Assembly: GCA_937873655.1 (NCBI GenBank) | Contig: CALMYQ010000209.1 | Location: 1 to 32,557, forward strand | Reading direction: 5' to 3' | Origin: an uncultured Lewinella sp. | Lineage (GTDB): Bacteria; Bacteroidota; Bacteroidia; Chitinophagales; Saprospiraceae | Length of the DNA stretch: 32,557 nt | Shown here: piece after piece, positions 7,867-16,199 of the stretch | Position numbering within the stretch: position 1 is the first letter of the stretch | Layout of the letters: every line of letters begins with the position of its first letter | Notes under the pieces: generated by a model | Told to the model about the DNA's origin: nothing | The model's input: only the letters and a program-made list of their open reading frames with translations | The model's database searches: none | Position numbers and translations under genes: made by a program

Positions 7867-8574
7867 ATGTTCAACCAAGACGAATTCATGAAATATGCTG
7901 TCCGCCATTTGGGTATGAGCAGCATGCACCTTGAAAAATACGCAGAGAAGTCCGTTACCGATTACACCAATATCAAGGCTTTCACGCCCAACGTAATCGA
8001 GGAACGGCAAATGAACATTGTAGGGCTGGACGTATTTTCCCGCCTGATGATGGACCGGATCATCTTTATGGGCGTACCCGTCAATGATTATGTGGCCAAC
8101 GTCATCCAGGCCCAATTGCTGTTCCTGGAATCCACCGACCCGAAACGCGACGTTCAGATGTTCATCAACAGCCCGGGCGGCTCCGTAATGGCGGGCCTCG
8201 GCATCTACGATACCATGCAGTACGTTTCGCCGGACGTTGCCACGATCTGTACCGGCCTCGCCGCCTCCATGGGCGCCGTGCTGCTGTCTGCCGGGGTTAA
8301 AGGCAAACGCACCTGCCTGCATCACAGCCGGGTCATGATCCATCAACCGCACGGCGGATTGCAGGGGCAGGTCACCGAAATGACCATTTATTACAACCTC
8401 ATCAAGGAGCACCAGAAAGAACTGTACGACATCCTCGCGCAGCATACCGGCAAACCCTACGAACAAATCGAAAAGGATTGCGATCGCGACAAGTGGCTGA
8501 CCTCTCATGAAGCCAAGGAATACGGCCTGGTGGACGAAGTGCTCGACCGGAACAACCCGCGCAAAAACAGCTGA
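7867..8574 (+). CDS. clpP: ATP-dependent Clp protease proteolytic subunit
   Basis: This serine peptidase forms the tetradecameric ClpP barrel in the cytosol, fed by ClpX or ClpA/C. The catalytic triad is visible: S134 in 'GLAASMGA', H159 in 'RVMIHQPHGG' and D208 in 'DCDRDKW'. The oxyanion strand 'INSPGGSV' is at 100-107. The length of 235 residues is about 30 longer than E. coli ClpP, mostly N-terminal. A later start such as the ATG at 7888 or 7915 is possible, but the ATG at 7867 is kept as the first. clpX follows after 74 bp, which contain two small hairpins and no promoter box. Confidence 0.95.
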   Translation: MFNQDEFMKYAVRHLGMSSMHLEKYAEKSVTDYTNIKAFTPNVIEERQMNIVGLDVFSRLMMDRIIFMGVPVNDYVANVIQAQLLFLESTDPKRDVQMFINSPGGSVMAGLGIYDTMQYVSPDVATICTGLAASMGAVLLSAGVKGKRTCLHHSRVMIHQPHGGLQGQVTEMTIYYNLIKEHQKELYDILAQHTGKPYEQIEKDCDRDKWLTSHEAKEYGLVDEVLDRNNPRKNS

Positions 8575-8633
8575 GAGCGCATCAGTTGATTGCGCTCCGG
8601 GATCACGGCCAATTTATCACGCCGATAGCGGCG
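8575..8633 (+). other. Two hairpins between clpP and clpX
   Basis: Directly after the clpP stop codon, GAGCGCA (8575-8581) pairs with TGCGCTC (8591-8597), and the stem extends inward as ATCA/TGAT with a bulge. A second hairpin, CGCCG (8620-8624) and CGGCG (8629-8633), has a 4-nt loop and ends 15 bp before the clpX ATG. Neither is followed by a T-run, so they look like RNA-processing or stability structures rather than terminators. Confidence 0.5.
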
Positions 8634-8648
8634 CTAAAGCTATAATAG

Positions 8649-9896
8649 ATGGGAATGCGAAAAGGAAAACAAAACTTCCGATGCTCGTTTTGCGGGAGAG
8701 ATAAATCGGAAGCCCTCATCCTCGTCACCGGGGTTGAAGGTCATATCTGTGAGGTTTGCGTAGAACAGGCCGGCGAAATCGTACAGGAAGAATTGTACGG
8801 CAAGAAGAAGGAAAAACCGCGCGAGAAATTCTTCCTCCCCGAACGATTGACCCCTGTCGATATCAAGGGCCATCTCGACCAATACGTCATCGGCCAGGAT
8901 GAGGCCAAAAAAGTGCTGTCCGTCGCCGTTTATAACCATTACAAACGGCTCAGCCAGCAAAAACAGGATGAGGTGGAGATCGAAAAATCCAATATCCTGT
9001 TTGTCGGCCAGACCGGCACCGGCAAAACCCTGCTGGCCAAAACGATCGCCAAGTTCCTGAACGTTCCTTTCGCTATTGTTGACGCTACCGTCTTTACCGA
9101 GGCCGGTTATGTCGGCGAAGACGTTGAAAGCATTCTCAGCCGCCTGCTCCAGGTTTGCAACTACGATGTCGCCGCCGCCGAACGCGGTATCGTCTACATC
9201 GATGAGATTGATAAGATCGCCCGCAAAACGGACAATCCCTCCATTACCCGGGATGTATCCGGCGAAGGCGTCCAGCAGGCTATGCTCAAAATGCTGGAAG
9301 GCACGGATGTGAACGTACCGCCCCAGGGCGGCCGCAAACACCCGGAGCAGAAACTGGTCAAGGTCAATACCGAGAATATCCTGTTCATCTGCGGCGGCGC
9401 TTTCGACGGCATCGAAAAGATCATCGCCCGACGGATCAATACCCAGGTGATCGGCTTCAAATCGGAGGACGTCACCCAGATCGATCGCGAAAACCTCATT
9501 CAGTACGTTTCGCACGCCGACCTGAAGCGCTTCGGCCTGATCCCCGAGCTGGTGGGCCGCTTGCCGGTCCTGACCTACCTGGAGCCGCTGGGCCTGGAAA
9601 CGTTGAAAAATATCCTGACAGAGCCGAAAAATTCCCTGATCCGGCAGTACAAAAAACTGTTCGAACTGGAAAATATAGACCTGGAATTCAGTGCAGAGGC
9701 CATTACCCTGATCGCTGAGAAAGCGCTTGAATTCAACTTCGGCGCCCGGGGGCTTCGGTCCATCTGCGAAGCGATTATGACGGACGCCATGTTTGAACTG
9801 CCGTCCCGCAGGGATGTGCGCAAGTTTACGGTCGATTATGCCTACGCACTGGAAAAACTCAGCCGGAGCAAGCTCACGCAGCTGAGAGCCGCATAA
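8649..9896 (+). CDS. clpX: Clp protease ATP-binding subunit ClpX
   Basis: This AAA+ unfoldase selects and feeds substrates to ClpP. The N-terminal zinc-binding domain has C12, C15, C34 and C37. Walker A is GQTGTGKT (120-127) and Walker B is IVYIDE (181-186). The pore loop GYVGE (153-157) and the 'RDVSGEGVQQAMLKMLEG' segment (201-218) are intact. The length of 415 residues is normal. An ATG two codons in (8655) is an alternative start. It is probably co-transcribed with clpP, and a strong terminator follows. Confidence 0.96.
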   Translation: MGMRKGKQNFRCSFCGRDKSEALILVTGVEGHICEVCVEQAGEIVQEELYGKKKEKPREKFFLPERLTPVDIKGHLDQYVIGQDEAKKVLSVAVYNHYKRLSQQKQDEVEIEKSNILFVGQTGTGKTLLAKTIAKFLNVPFAIVDATVFTEAGYVGEDVESILSRLLQVCNYDVAAAERGIVYIDEIDKIARKTDNPSITRDVSGEGVQQAMLKMLEGTDVNVPPQGGRKHPEQKLVKVNTENILFICGGAFDGIEKIIARRINTQVIGFKSEDVTQIDRENLIQYVSHADLKRFGLIPELVGRLPVLTYLEPLGLETLKNILTEPKNSLIRQYKKLFELENIDLEFSAEAITLIAEKALEFNFGARGLRSICEAIMTDAMFELPSRRDVRKFTVDYAYALEKLSRSKLTQLRAA

Positions 9897-9917
9897 AGGA
9901 CTTTTCCCCTTCACGGG

Positions 9918-9957
9918 AACAGCCCGGATGAATTGCTTCGTCCGGGCTGTTTTTTTA
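9918..9957 (+). terminator. Rho-independent terminator after clpX
   Basis: AACAGCCCGGA (9918-9928) pairs perfectly with TCCGGGCTGTT (9941-9951) around a 12-nt loop, and a run of T (9950-9956) follows. This closes the tig-clpP-clpX block 21 bp after the clpX stop. Confidence 0.93.
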
Positions 9958-9991
9958 TGTCAAATATTAATAAAAAATCAATACTATAAAC

Positions 9992-10024
9992 TTGTAATCT
10001 GTATTTATTCAAAAAATAATTTTG
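9992..10024 (+). promoter_or_regulatory. Promoter of the DoxX-like gene (-33 TTG, -7 TAATTTTG)
   Basis: TTG at 9992-9994 and TAATTTTG at 10017-10024 are 22 bases apart, in a very AT-rich stretch just after the clpX terminator. The predicted leader is about 90 nt to the ATG at 10121. An in-frame TTG at 10022 is the end of this box, so it is not a start. Confidence 0.6.
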
Positions 10025-10120
10025 AAAAATTTTATAAAAGCCAATGATTATTATAAATTTACAGATTCGATTGAAACAAGTTTGTTTACACCTTTTACTA
10101 ACCGACAAAACAAAACAACA

Positions 10121-10504
10121 ATGAATTCTTTACTGGGACTCGGTAAATACCTGTTCATCATTCCATTTCTCGGCTTCGGCTTCGGCCACCTCTCCAACGC
10201 CAATGCCATGGCCGGCATGGTGCCCATCCCCGGCGGGGCCGTATGGATCTATGTCACGGGCATTGCCATGCTGGCGGCAGCGGTCAGTATCGTTATCGGC
10301 AAATACGATAAACTGGCCACCGCCTTATTGGGCCTTATGCTGTTGATCATCGCCCTTTCCATCCACCTGCCCGGTATGATGAATGCCGCCGACGCCATGG
10401 CGAAACAGGGGTCAATGGGCCAGATGATGAAAGACATCGGACTGGCCGGCGGCGCCTGGATGTATGCGATCGGCCTGGCAAAAGACAAATCCGTGACCGG
10501 ATAA
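10121..10504 (+). CDS. Small DoxX-like membrane protein
   Basis: This is a 127-residue, very hydrophobic protein with about four membrane segments (roughly 8-25, 38-58, 63-83 and 105-122). The pattern 'GLGKYLFIIPFLGFGFGHLSNANAMAGMVP' followed by short helices fits the DoxX/DoxD-like superfamily. Members are small inner-membrane proteins whose roles are often unclear. Reading on from TTG 10022 would add 33 residues of unrelated polar sequence encoded by the leader, so the ATG is preferred. It is transcribed alone, with its own promoter and a possible hairpin downstream. Confidence 0.75.
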   Translation: MNSLLGLGKYLFIIPFLGFGFGHLSNANAMAGMVPIPGGAVWIYVTGIAMLAAAVSIVIGKYDKLATALLGLMLLIIALSIHLPGMMNAADAMAKQGSMGQMMKDIGLAGGAWMYAIGLAKDKSVTG

Positions 10505-10571
10505 CGGATCAGGGTTATTGTCCGTCCATGATTGGAAAAACTCTTGATAATTGACTTTGATTGTGGAGAAA

Positions 10572-10610
10572 GCCATCCGGGCCCTCAACCTGGATGGCCT
10601 CTCTGGTTTT
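10572..10610 (+). terminator. Possible weak terminator
   Basis: GCCATCCGGG (10572-10581) and CCTGGATGGC (10589-10598) form a 10-bp stem with one G-T pair and a 7-nt loop. Only a short TTTT follows, at 10607-10610. It could end the DoxX-like transcript, but the T-run is displaced by eight bases. Confidence 0.4.
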
Positions 10611-10668
10611 AAAGCATCGGGTTGGAATATTTCTTTCGATTGCGATAAAAGTCACCTTCCGGCGGCTG

Positions 10669-10708
10669 CCGGGAAATTACCCGGATCCCCCTAAAATTGA
10701 TAACTTTG
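10669..10708 (+). promoter_or_regulatory. GH3 gene promoter with nearby inverted repeat
   Basis: The -7 box TAACTTTG is at 10701-10708, 15 bp before the ATG at 10724. An inverted repeat, CCGGG (10669-10673) and CCCGG (10680-10684), sits about where the -33 element would be, which could be an operator. That last point is inference only. Confidence 0.5.
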
Positions 10709-10723
10709 TCGAAACGAAAAACA

Positions 10724-13021
10724 ATGTCAAAACCGATGAAACGACACACTTTCCTTTTGCCGCTCCTCTTCCTCCTGATCACCCTGTCCGTTAAGGCGCA
10801 AACCGGTGCCGGAATGGACGCTTTCGTCAAAAAACTGATGTCGCAAATGACGCTGGACGAAAAGATCGGCCAGCTCAACCTCGTAACGGCCGGTTATCCG
10901 CCAACAGGGCTCGGTGTTAGCCTGGGCGTTGAAGAAAAGATCGCCGGCGGCCAGGTCGGCGGCATCTTCGGCGTTTACGGGGCAGCCAAGGTCAGGGGCG
11001 TACAGGAACTTGCCGTGACCAAATCCCGGCTCAAGATCCCGCTGATCTTCGGCCTTGACGTTATCCACGGACACCAGACCATCTTCCCCATTCCGCTCGG
11101 CCTCTCCGCCAGCTGGGATATGAACCTGATCGAAAAATCAGCCCGCATCGCCGCGGTGGAAGGCACTGCCGACGGCCTGAACTGGACCTTTTCCCCCATG
11201 GTAGATATCGCGCGCGACCCGCGTTGGGGCCGCATTTCCGAAGGTTCCGGCGAGGACGCTTACCTCGGTTCCCGCATTGCAGCGGCCATGGTTAAAGGCT
11301 ATCAGGGCGCCGGCTTGTCGCAGAACAACTCCATGATGGCCTGCGTCAAGCACTTCGGCCTGTACGGCGCAGCGGAGGGCGGCCGGGACTACAATACCGT
11401 GGACATGAGCCGCAACACCATGTACAACTATTTCCTCCCGCCCTACAAAGCGGGCCTGGACGCCGGCGCCGGCAGCATCATGACCTCTTTCAACGTAGTG
11501 GATGCCGTACCCGCAACCGGCAACCGCTGGTTGCTGACCGACCTGTTGCGCAAACAATGGGGGTTCAAAGGGTTTGTCGTGACCGACTATACCTCCCTCA
11601 ACGAAATGATCGAACACGGTCTTGGCGATCTGCAAACCGTTTCGGCCCTTGCCCTGCATGCCGGCGTCGATATGGATATGGTCGGGGAAGGTTTCCTGAC
11701 TACCCTGAAAAAATCCCTGAAAGAAGGCAAGGTCACCCAGGCTGAGATCGACCAGGCCTGCCGCCTTGTGCTCGAAGCCAAGTACAAGCTCGGCCTGTTT
11801 GAAGATCCCTACCGGTATGTGGACGAGAAACGCACGACCTCGGATATTCTGACGGCGGAACACCGGCAGGCAGCCCGCGAAATTGCGGCCCATACCTTTG
11901 TACTGCTGAAGAACGATAAACAGACCTTACCCCTGAAGAAACAGGGCGCCAACATTGCCCTGGTCGGCCCGCTGGCAGATAACCGCCGCGATATGCTGGG
12001 GACCTGGGTGGTTGCCGGCGATTGGCAAAAGTCCGTCAGTGTAAAGGAAGGCATCCAGCATGTGGCCGGCAGCGGCGTTAACATCCTCTACGCCAAAGGC
12101 GCCAACATCACCGACGATACGGCTTTCATTCACCGGCTCAATTTCTTTGGCCAGGAAATGGTGTCCCTCGACAAGCGTACGCCGGATGAAATGATCAAGG
12201 AAGCCGCCGGAGCAGCCAGTCAGGCGGATGTCATTGTGGCCGTCCTGGGCGAATCCCAGAGCATGTCGGGCGAATCCTCCAGCCGTTCGGACATCGGCAT
12301 CCCGGCCTCCCAGGAACGCCTGCTGAAGGAGATGGTGGCGACCGGCAAACCGGTTGTGCTGGTGCTGTTTACGGGGCGTCCGCTGACCCTGCCCTGGGAA
12401 GCGGAACACTGCACCTCCATCCTCAACGTATGGGCCCCCGGTACCGAAGCGGGCAACGCCGTTGCCGATGTCCTGTTCGGCGATGTCAACCCGTCGGGTA
12501 AACTCTCCGCGACCTTCCCCCGCAGCGTGGGGCAGATCCCGCTGTACTACAACCACAAGAATACCGGCCGGCCCTATGACGGATCGCCGCAAACAAAATT
12601 CAGGTCCAATTACCTGGATATTTCCAACGATCCGCTGTACCCGTTCGGATACGGGTTGAGCTATACCACTTTCAGCTACAGCGACCTCAAGCTCAGCAAA
12701 ACCGCCCTGAAGGGAGCCGAAAAGCTGACCGCAACCATTACGCTGACCAATACCGGCAAATACGACGGGGAAGAAGTGGTGCAGTTGTACATTTCCGACC
12801 CGGTAGCCACCATTTCGCGCAGCGTGAAGGACCTGAAAGGGTTCCAGAAGGTCATGCTCAAAGCCGGTGAAAGCAAAGAAATCAGTTTTACCATCACACC
12901 TGAAGACCTGAAATTTTACAACAGCGACCTGAAGTATGATTGGGAAAGCGGGGAATTCGTCATCTGGATCGGAACGAATTCAGAAGAGCTGAAATCCGGA
13001 AAGGTGAACTGGACAAAATAA
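10724..13021 (+). CDS. Exported beta-glucosidase, glycoside hydrolase family 3
   Basis: This 765-residue enzyme resembles BglX. It should remove terminal beta-linked glucose (or xylose) from oligosaccharides in the periplasm. An N-terminal signal peptide (about 1-25, ending SVKA before Q26) is clear. The GH3 N-terminal barrel includes 'GLDVIHGH' (110-117), 'FSPMVDIARDPRWGR' (156-170) and 'CVKHFGLYGA' (207-216). The nucleophile is D288 in 'GFVVTDYTSL'. The GH3 C-terminal domain follows, with 'SSSRSDIGIP', and a fibronectin III-like domain ends the protein. A TTG nine codons earlier (10697) lies upstream of the -7 box and is rejected; ATG 10736 is a possible alternative. No SusC/SusD pair accompanies it. 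Confidence 0.93.
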   Translation: MSKPMKRHTFLLPLLFLLITLSVKAQTGAGMDAFVKKLMSQMTLDEKIGQLNLVTAGYPPTGLGVSLGVEEKIAGGQVGGIFGVYGAAKVRGVQELAVTKSRLKIPLIFGLDVIHGHQTIFPIPLGLSASWDMNLIEKSARIAAVEGTADGLNWTFSPMVDIARDPRWGRISEGSGEDAYLGSRIAAAMVKGYQGAGLSQNNSMMACVKHFGLYGAAEGGRDYNTVDMSRNTMYNYFLPPYKAGLDAGAGSIMTSFNVVDAVPATGNRWLLTDLLRKQWGFKGFVVTDYTSLNEMIEHGLGDLQTVSALALHAGVDMDMVGEGFLTTLKKSLKEGKVTQAEIDQACRLVLEAKYKLGLFEDPYRYVDEKRTTSDILTAEHRQAAREIAAHTFVLLKNDKQTLPLKKQGANIALVGPLADNRRDMLGTWVVAGDWQKSVSVKEGIQHVAGSGVNILYAKGANITDDTAFIHRLNFFGQEMVSLDKRTPDEMIKEAAGAASQADVIVAVLGESQSMSGESSSRSDIGIPASQERLLKEMVATGKPVVLVLFTGRPLTLPWEAEHCTSILNVWAPGTEAGNAVADVLFGDVNPSGKLSATFPRSVGQIPLYYNHKNTGRPYDGSPQTKFRSNYLDISNDPLYPFGYGLSYTTFSYSDLKLSKTALKGAEKLTATITLTNTGKYDGEEVVQLYISDPVATISRSVKDLKGFQKVMLKAGESKEISFTITPEDLKFYNSDLKYDWESGEFVIWIGTNSEELKSGKVNWTK

Positions 13022-13091
13022 GCAGGGCAGAAAGGCAGGTTGAACCCGTCTGTTGATGCTGATCAGTCCGGTAATATAGTGGTAACGAATG

Positions 13092-13114
13092 ATTGGATAA
13101 ATAATTCATCCAAT
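13092..13114 (+). promoter_or_regulatory. Inverted repeat over the transporter start codon
   Basis: ATTGGAT (13092-13098) and ATCCAAT (13108-13114) are perfect inverted 7-mers around a 9-nt AT-rich spacer. The right arm includes the first two bases of the ATG at 13113. It could be an operator or a start-masking hairpin. No TAnnTTTG box is visible here. Confidence 0.4.
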
Positions 13115-14111
13115 GTATACCATCGATTCTTATCCCGTAGCCGTTGCGCTATGTGTTGTGACCATGCTTTGTTGGGGGTCCTGGGCCAATACCCAGAAAC
13201 TGGCGTCCAAAAGTTGGGGTTTCCCGCTATTCTATTGGGATTACACGCTCGGTGTCATTCTGTTGTCGCTGATCTTTGGTTTGACGCTGGGCAGCAGCGG
13301 CGCCTCGGGGGAACCTTTTCTGGCCAATTTATCCCACGCCTCAGGAGATGCCGTCGGGCTTGCTCTCATTGGCGGCGCAGTCTTCAATATTGCCAACCTG
13401 TTGCTGGTAGCGGCCATTGAAATTGCAGGTATGGCAATAGCCTTTCCCATCGGGATCGGAATCGCGCTTGCGCTGGGGGTGCTGGTGAATTACCTCGGCG
13501 CGCCGGTCGGGAATCCTTTACTGTTATTTATGGGGGTGGCCTTGGTGGCAGCGGCTATCGTGCTGGATGCATTGGCTTACAGAAGGATCTCCACGGGGGC
13601 AGCCACTACCAAGGGCATCGTGATCTCGCTGGCAGCCGGCGTGCTGATGGGTTTCTTCTACCGGTTCGTGGCCGCCTCCATGTCGGAGGATTTTGCAAAT
13701 CCTGTTCCGGGGTTATTGACGCCGTACACCGCCGTATTTGTATTTTCGATAGGCGTATTTGCCTCCAACTTTGTCTTCAACTCCTTTTTTATGTACCGGC
13801 CTGTAAGCGGGACCAGGGTGACCTACCGCGATTATTTCAAGCTGGGAACGCTGCGGTTGCACGTCATCGGCATCCTCGGGGGGGTGATCTGGTGCATCGG
13901 CATGCTGCTGAACATGATCGCTTCGGGTAAGGCGGGGTTCGCCATTTCGTACGGCCTGGGTCAGGGCGCCACCATGATCGCCGCTATCTGGGGCGTGTTT
14001 GTCTGGCGGGAATTCAAACAGGCGCCGAAAGGAACGAATACCCTGATCGTGCTGATGTTCCTCAGCTTTATTGCCGGATTGGGATTGATCATTGCAGCGA
14101 GATTCGCATAA
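13113..14111 (+). CDS. GRP-family (DMT superfamily) sugar transporter
   Basis: This 332-residue inner-membrane protein has about ten hydrophobic segments. The pattern 'MLCWGSWANTQKLA...FYWDYTLGV' (about 18-47), the repeated Gly-rich helices and 'SYGLGQGATMIAAIWGVFVWREF' near the C-terminus match the glucose/ribose uptake (GRP) and related drug/metabolite-transporter families. The likely substrate is ribose, because ribokinase starts 10 bp after its stop. That is inference from context. It is the first gene of the ribose/nucleoside module. An alternative is another pentose or hexose. Confidence 0.82.
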   Translation: MYTIDSYPVAVALCVVTMLCWGSWANTQKLASKSWGFPLFYWDYTLGVILLSLIFGLTLGSSGASGEPFLANLSHASGDAVGLALIGGAVFNIANLLLVAAIEIAGMAIAFPIGIGIALALGVLVNYLGAPVGNPLLLFMGVALVAAAIVLDALAYRRISTGAATTKGIVISLAAGVLMGFFYRFVAASMSEDFANPVPGLLTPYTAVFVFSIGVFASNFVFNSFFMYRPVSGTRVTYRDYFKLGTLRLHVIGILGGVIWCIGMLLNMIASGKAGFAISYGLGQGATMIAAIWGVFVWREFKQAPKGTNTLIVLMFLSFIAGLGLIIAARFA

Positions 14112-14121
14112 AAAACCGGCT

Positions 14122-15036
14122 ATGGGAAAGATAATCGTGATCGGCAGCAGCAATACGGATATGGTGGTGACTTCGGGGCGTTTGCCCTTACCGGGCGAGA
14201 CCGTCATGGGCAACGAATTTGCCGTGATCCCGGGCGGAAAGGGCGCCAATCAGGCGGTTGCTGCGGCCAGAGCAGGCGGGGATGTGGTCTTTATCGCCAA
14301 AACAGGCGCGGATGATTTCGGGCGCAAAGCTGTGGAAGGATACCGACGTGACGGGATCAATACCGACCATATCGTTACGGACCCGCAGGAACCTTCCGGC
14401 ATTGCCGTGATCCTGGTGGATGAAACTACCGGTCAGAATTCGATCGTCGTAGCGCCCGGCGCCAACGGACGCCTGTCGCCGGAGGATATCCGGCGCGCCG
14501 GCCACCTGATCGCCTCAGCCGATGTATTGCTGATCCAATTGGAAATTCCGTTGGATACGGTGGCCTGCGCCCTGGAATTAGCCCGGCGACACGGGGTGAA
14601 GACGATCCTGAATCCGGCCCCGGCCCGTCACCTGCCCGACGAACTGTTGCGCATGGTGGACATCATAACCCCCAACGAACACGAAACCCGCAGCCTGGTC
14701 GGTACCGACCCGCTTACCGAACGGGACGTCGTGCAGGCGGCGGCTCAGCTCCTGGAAAAAATCGGCGAAACCGCGATCATCACCCTCGGCAGTAAAGGCG
14801 CGTATTACGCCTCGAAAAACGGCTCAGGCGGCTTTGTGACGCCCCCTTCGGTCAATGCGGTCGATACGACTGCGGCAGGGGATGTTTTCAACGGTTATCT
14901 TGCCGCCGGCCTTGCAAACGGAGGATCACTTGAGGCGTCCATTGTCCTGGCCAATCAGGCGGCCGCTATTTCGGTAACCCGGAAAGGAGCGCAGCCGTCA
15001 ATTCCGATGTTGGAGGAGCTGGGCGGTAAGTCGTAA
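14122..15036 (+). CDS. rbsK: Ribokinase
   Basis: This 304-residue PfkB-family kinase phosphorylates ribose to ribose 5-phosphate in the cytosol. Visible features are the N-terminal 'GSSNTDMV' (8-15), the sugar-binding 'PGGKGANQA' (37-45), 'NPAPAR' (164-169), 'TPNEHE' (183-188), the 'GSKGAYY' ATP site (223-229) and the 'DTTAAGDVFNG' signature with catalytic base D254. The AAGD form is also that of E. coli RbsK. An in-frame TTG at 14092 lies inside the preceding gene and would add an unrelated decapeptide, so ATG 14122 is used. It is probably co-transcribed with the transporter. Confidence 0.93.
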   Translation: MGKIIVIGSSNTDMVVTSGRLPLPGETVMGNEFAVIPGGKGANQAVAAARAGGDVVFIAKTGADDFGRKAVEGYRRDGINTDHIVTDPQEPSGIAVILVDETTGQNSIVVAPGANGRLSPEDIRRAGHLIASADVLLIQLEIPLDTVACALELARRHGVKTILNPAPARHLPDELLRMVDIITPNEHETRSLVGTDPLTERDVVQAAAQLLEKIGETAIITLGSKGAYYASKNGSGGFVTPPSVNAVDTTAAGDVFNGYLAAGLANGGSLEASIVLANQAAAISVTRKGAQPSIPMLEELGGKS

Positions 15037-15069
15037 CGAAGCTTTCGCCAAAGTCAACGAAATTGTGCT

Positions 15070-15077
15070 TAAATTTG
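15070..15077 (+). promoter_or_regulatory. -7 box TAAATTTG of the nucleoside hydrolase gene
   Basis: TAAATTTG ends six bases before the ATG at 15084, so the transcript would be leaderless or nearly so. It also excludes the in-frame TTG at 15063. The downstream genes could thus have a promoter separate from transporter-rbsK. Confidence 0.6.
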
Positions 15078-15083
15078 GAACCA

Positions 15084-16118
15084 ATGAAAAACCAATACCT
15101 CCTGATCGGGCTATGCTTGATGATGGCCGGCTGCAAGCCCGCCGCTCCGGAAAAGGAAGAGGAGCCGGCAGCGGCTGCCAACCTGATACCCGTCCTTTTT
15201 GATACGGATGCCAACAACGAACTGGATGACCAGCACGCACTGGCTTACCTGCTGTTCAACGGCGGGACGTTCGATGTAAGGGGCATTACCGTCAACGCGA
15301 CGCATAGCGGGGGAGATATCCAGGCGCAATACGCCGAAGCTGAACGCGTCATGAAACTCTGTAGCCGGTTCGGCAGCATACCGCTATACGCCGGCGCCAA
15401 CGGCAATTTTGAAGCGATCCGCGATTCCGTCAACCAACCGGATTATGACGGAAAGGCTGCCGTAGAATTCATCATTGAAGAAGCCCGTAAGCCGCGGGGC
15501 CGGAAGCTGGTATTGATCCCGGTTGGAAAACTGACCAATATCGCCCTGGCCCTGGCGAAGGCGCCCGATATCCGGGATAGCGTGCGGATTGTCTGGCTGG
15601 GCTCCAATTATCCGGCGCCCGGGGAGTACAACCAGGAGAACGATATTCCTGCTGTGAATTACGTCCTGGATCAGGATGTTCCCTTTGAGGTCGTGACCGT
15701 CCGCTACGGCGACCCTTCAGGGTCCTGGTTCGTCCGGATCACCCCGGAAGAAGTTAGGGCGAACCTGGCCGGGAAAGGACCGCAGGTTTCACCGGTCACG
15801 GGCAGGCATGGCGACAACTTCACCTGCTTCGGCGACTATTCGGTCAGCTTGTTTGACAATATCCACATGGACGGCGATCCGCCGGGGCGCTCCCTGTTCG
15901 ATCTGGTTGCCGTAGCGATGGTAAAGAACCCGGCCTGGGGAAATCATCATGAAATCCCGGCCCCCATACTCGAAGGCACTGAATGGAAGGACCGACCCGA
16001 CAATCCCCATCGGATCACCATATGGGAAAACTTCGACAAGGCGGCTGTTCTGGGCGATTTTTTTGGGGTATTGGAACATCCTGAGTTGTCGGAACGGAGG
16101 GAGGAGGGGAGGAATTGA
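15084..16118 (+). CDS. Nucleoside hydrolase lipoprotein (IUNH family)
   Basis: This 344-residue protein should cleave nucleosides to a free base and ribose. It has a lipoprotein signal: a hydrophobic stretch ending MAGC with the lipidated cysteine at C17, followed by a Glu/Pro-rich linker. The calcium- and ribose-binding hallmark is 'DTDANNELDDQ' (40-50). 'VGKLTNIALAL' and the later 'DGDPPG' region also fit the family. Most IUNH enzymes are cytosolic, so a membrane-anchored copy implies hydrolysis outside the inner membrane, with the ribose then imported. The adjacent transporter and ribokinase support this. The stop TGA (16116-16118) spans the first two units of a GAGGAATY array, so the last residues (about EEGRN) derive partly from repeat DNA. 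Confidence 0.9.
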   Translation: MKNQYLLIGLCLMMAGCKPAAPEKEEEPAAAANLIPVLFDTDANNELDDQHALAYLLFNGGTFDVRGITVNATHSGGDIQAQYAEAERVMKLCSRFGSIPLYAGANGNFEAIRDSVNQPDYDGKAAVEFIIEEARKPRGRKLVLIPVGKLTNIALALAKAPDIRDSVRIVWLGSNYPAPGEYNQENDIPAVNYVLDQDVPFEVVTVRYGDPSGSWFVRITPEEVRANLAGKGPQVSPVTGRHGDNFTCFGDYSVSLFDNIHMDGDPPGRSLFDLVAVAMVKNPAWGNHHEIPAPILEGTEWKDRPDNPHRITIWENFDKAAVLGDFFGVLEHPELSERREEGRN

Positions 16119-16180
16119 GGAATCGAGGAATTGAGGAATTGAGGAACTGAGGAATCGAGGAATTGAGGAATCGAGGAATT
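16109..16180. repeat. Nine copies of the 8-mer GAGGAATY
   Basis: The units run without gaps: T, C, T, T, then one GAGGAACT, then C, T, C, T at the last base. The nucleoside hydrolase stop codon is formed across units 1 and 2. The same 8-mer is in the tRNA-tig gap at 6256-6287. Confidence 0.95.
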
Positions 16181-16199
16181 GAAGGCAAAACCAACCGAC

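Noticed and set aside
10561..10794. 77-residue ORF overlapping the GH3 start
   Set aside because: It overlaps the GH3 signal peptide in another frame, spans the GH3 promoter, and has no protein-like features.
13040..13420. 126-residue ORF overlapping the sugar transporter start
   Set aside because: It is in a different frame from a clear ten-segment membrane protein and has a composition typical of a shadow frame.
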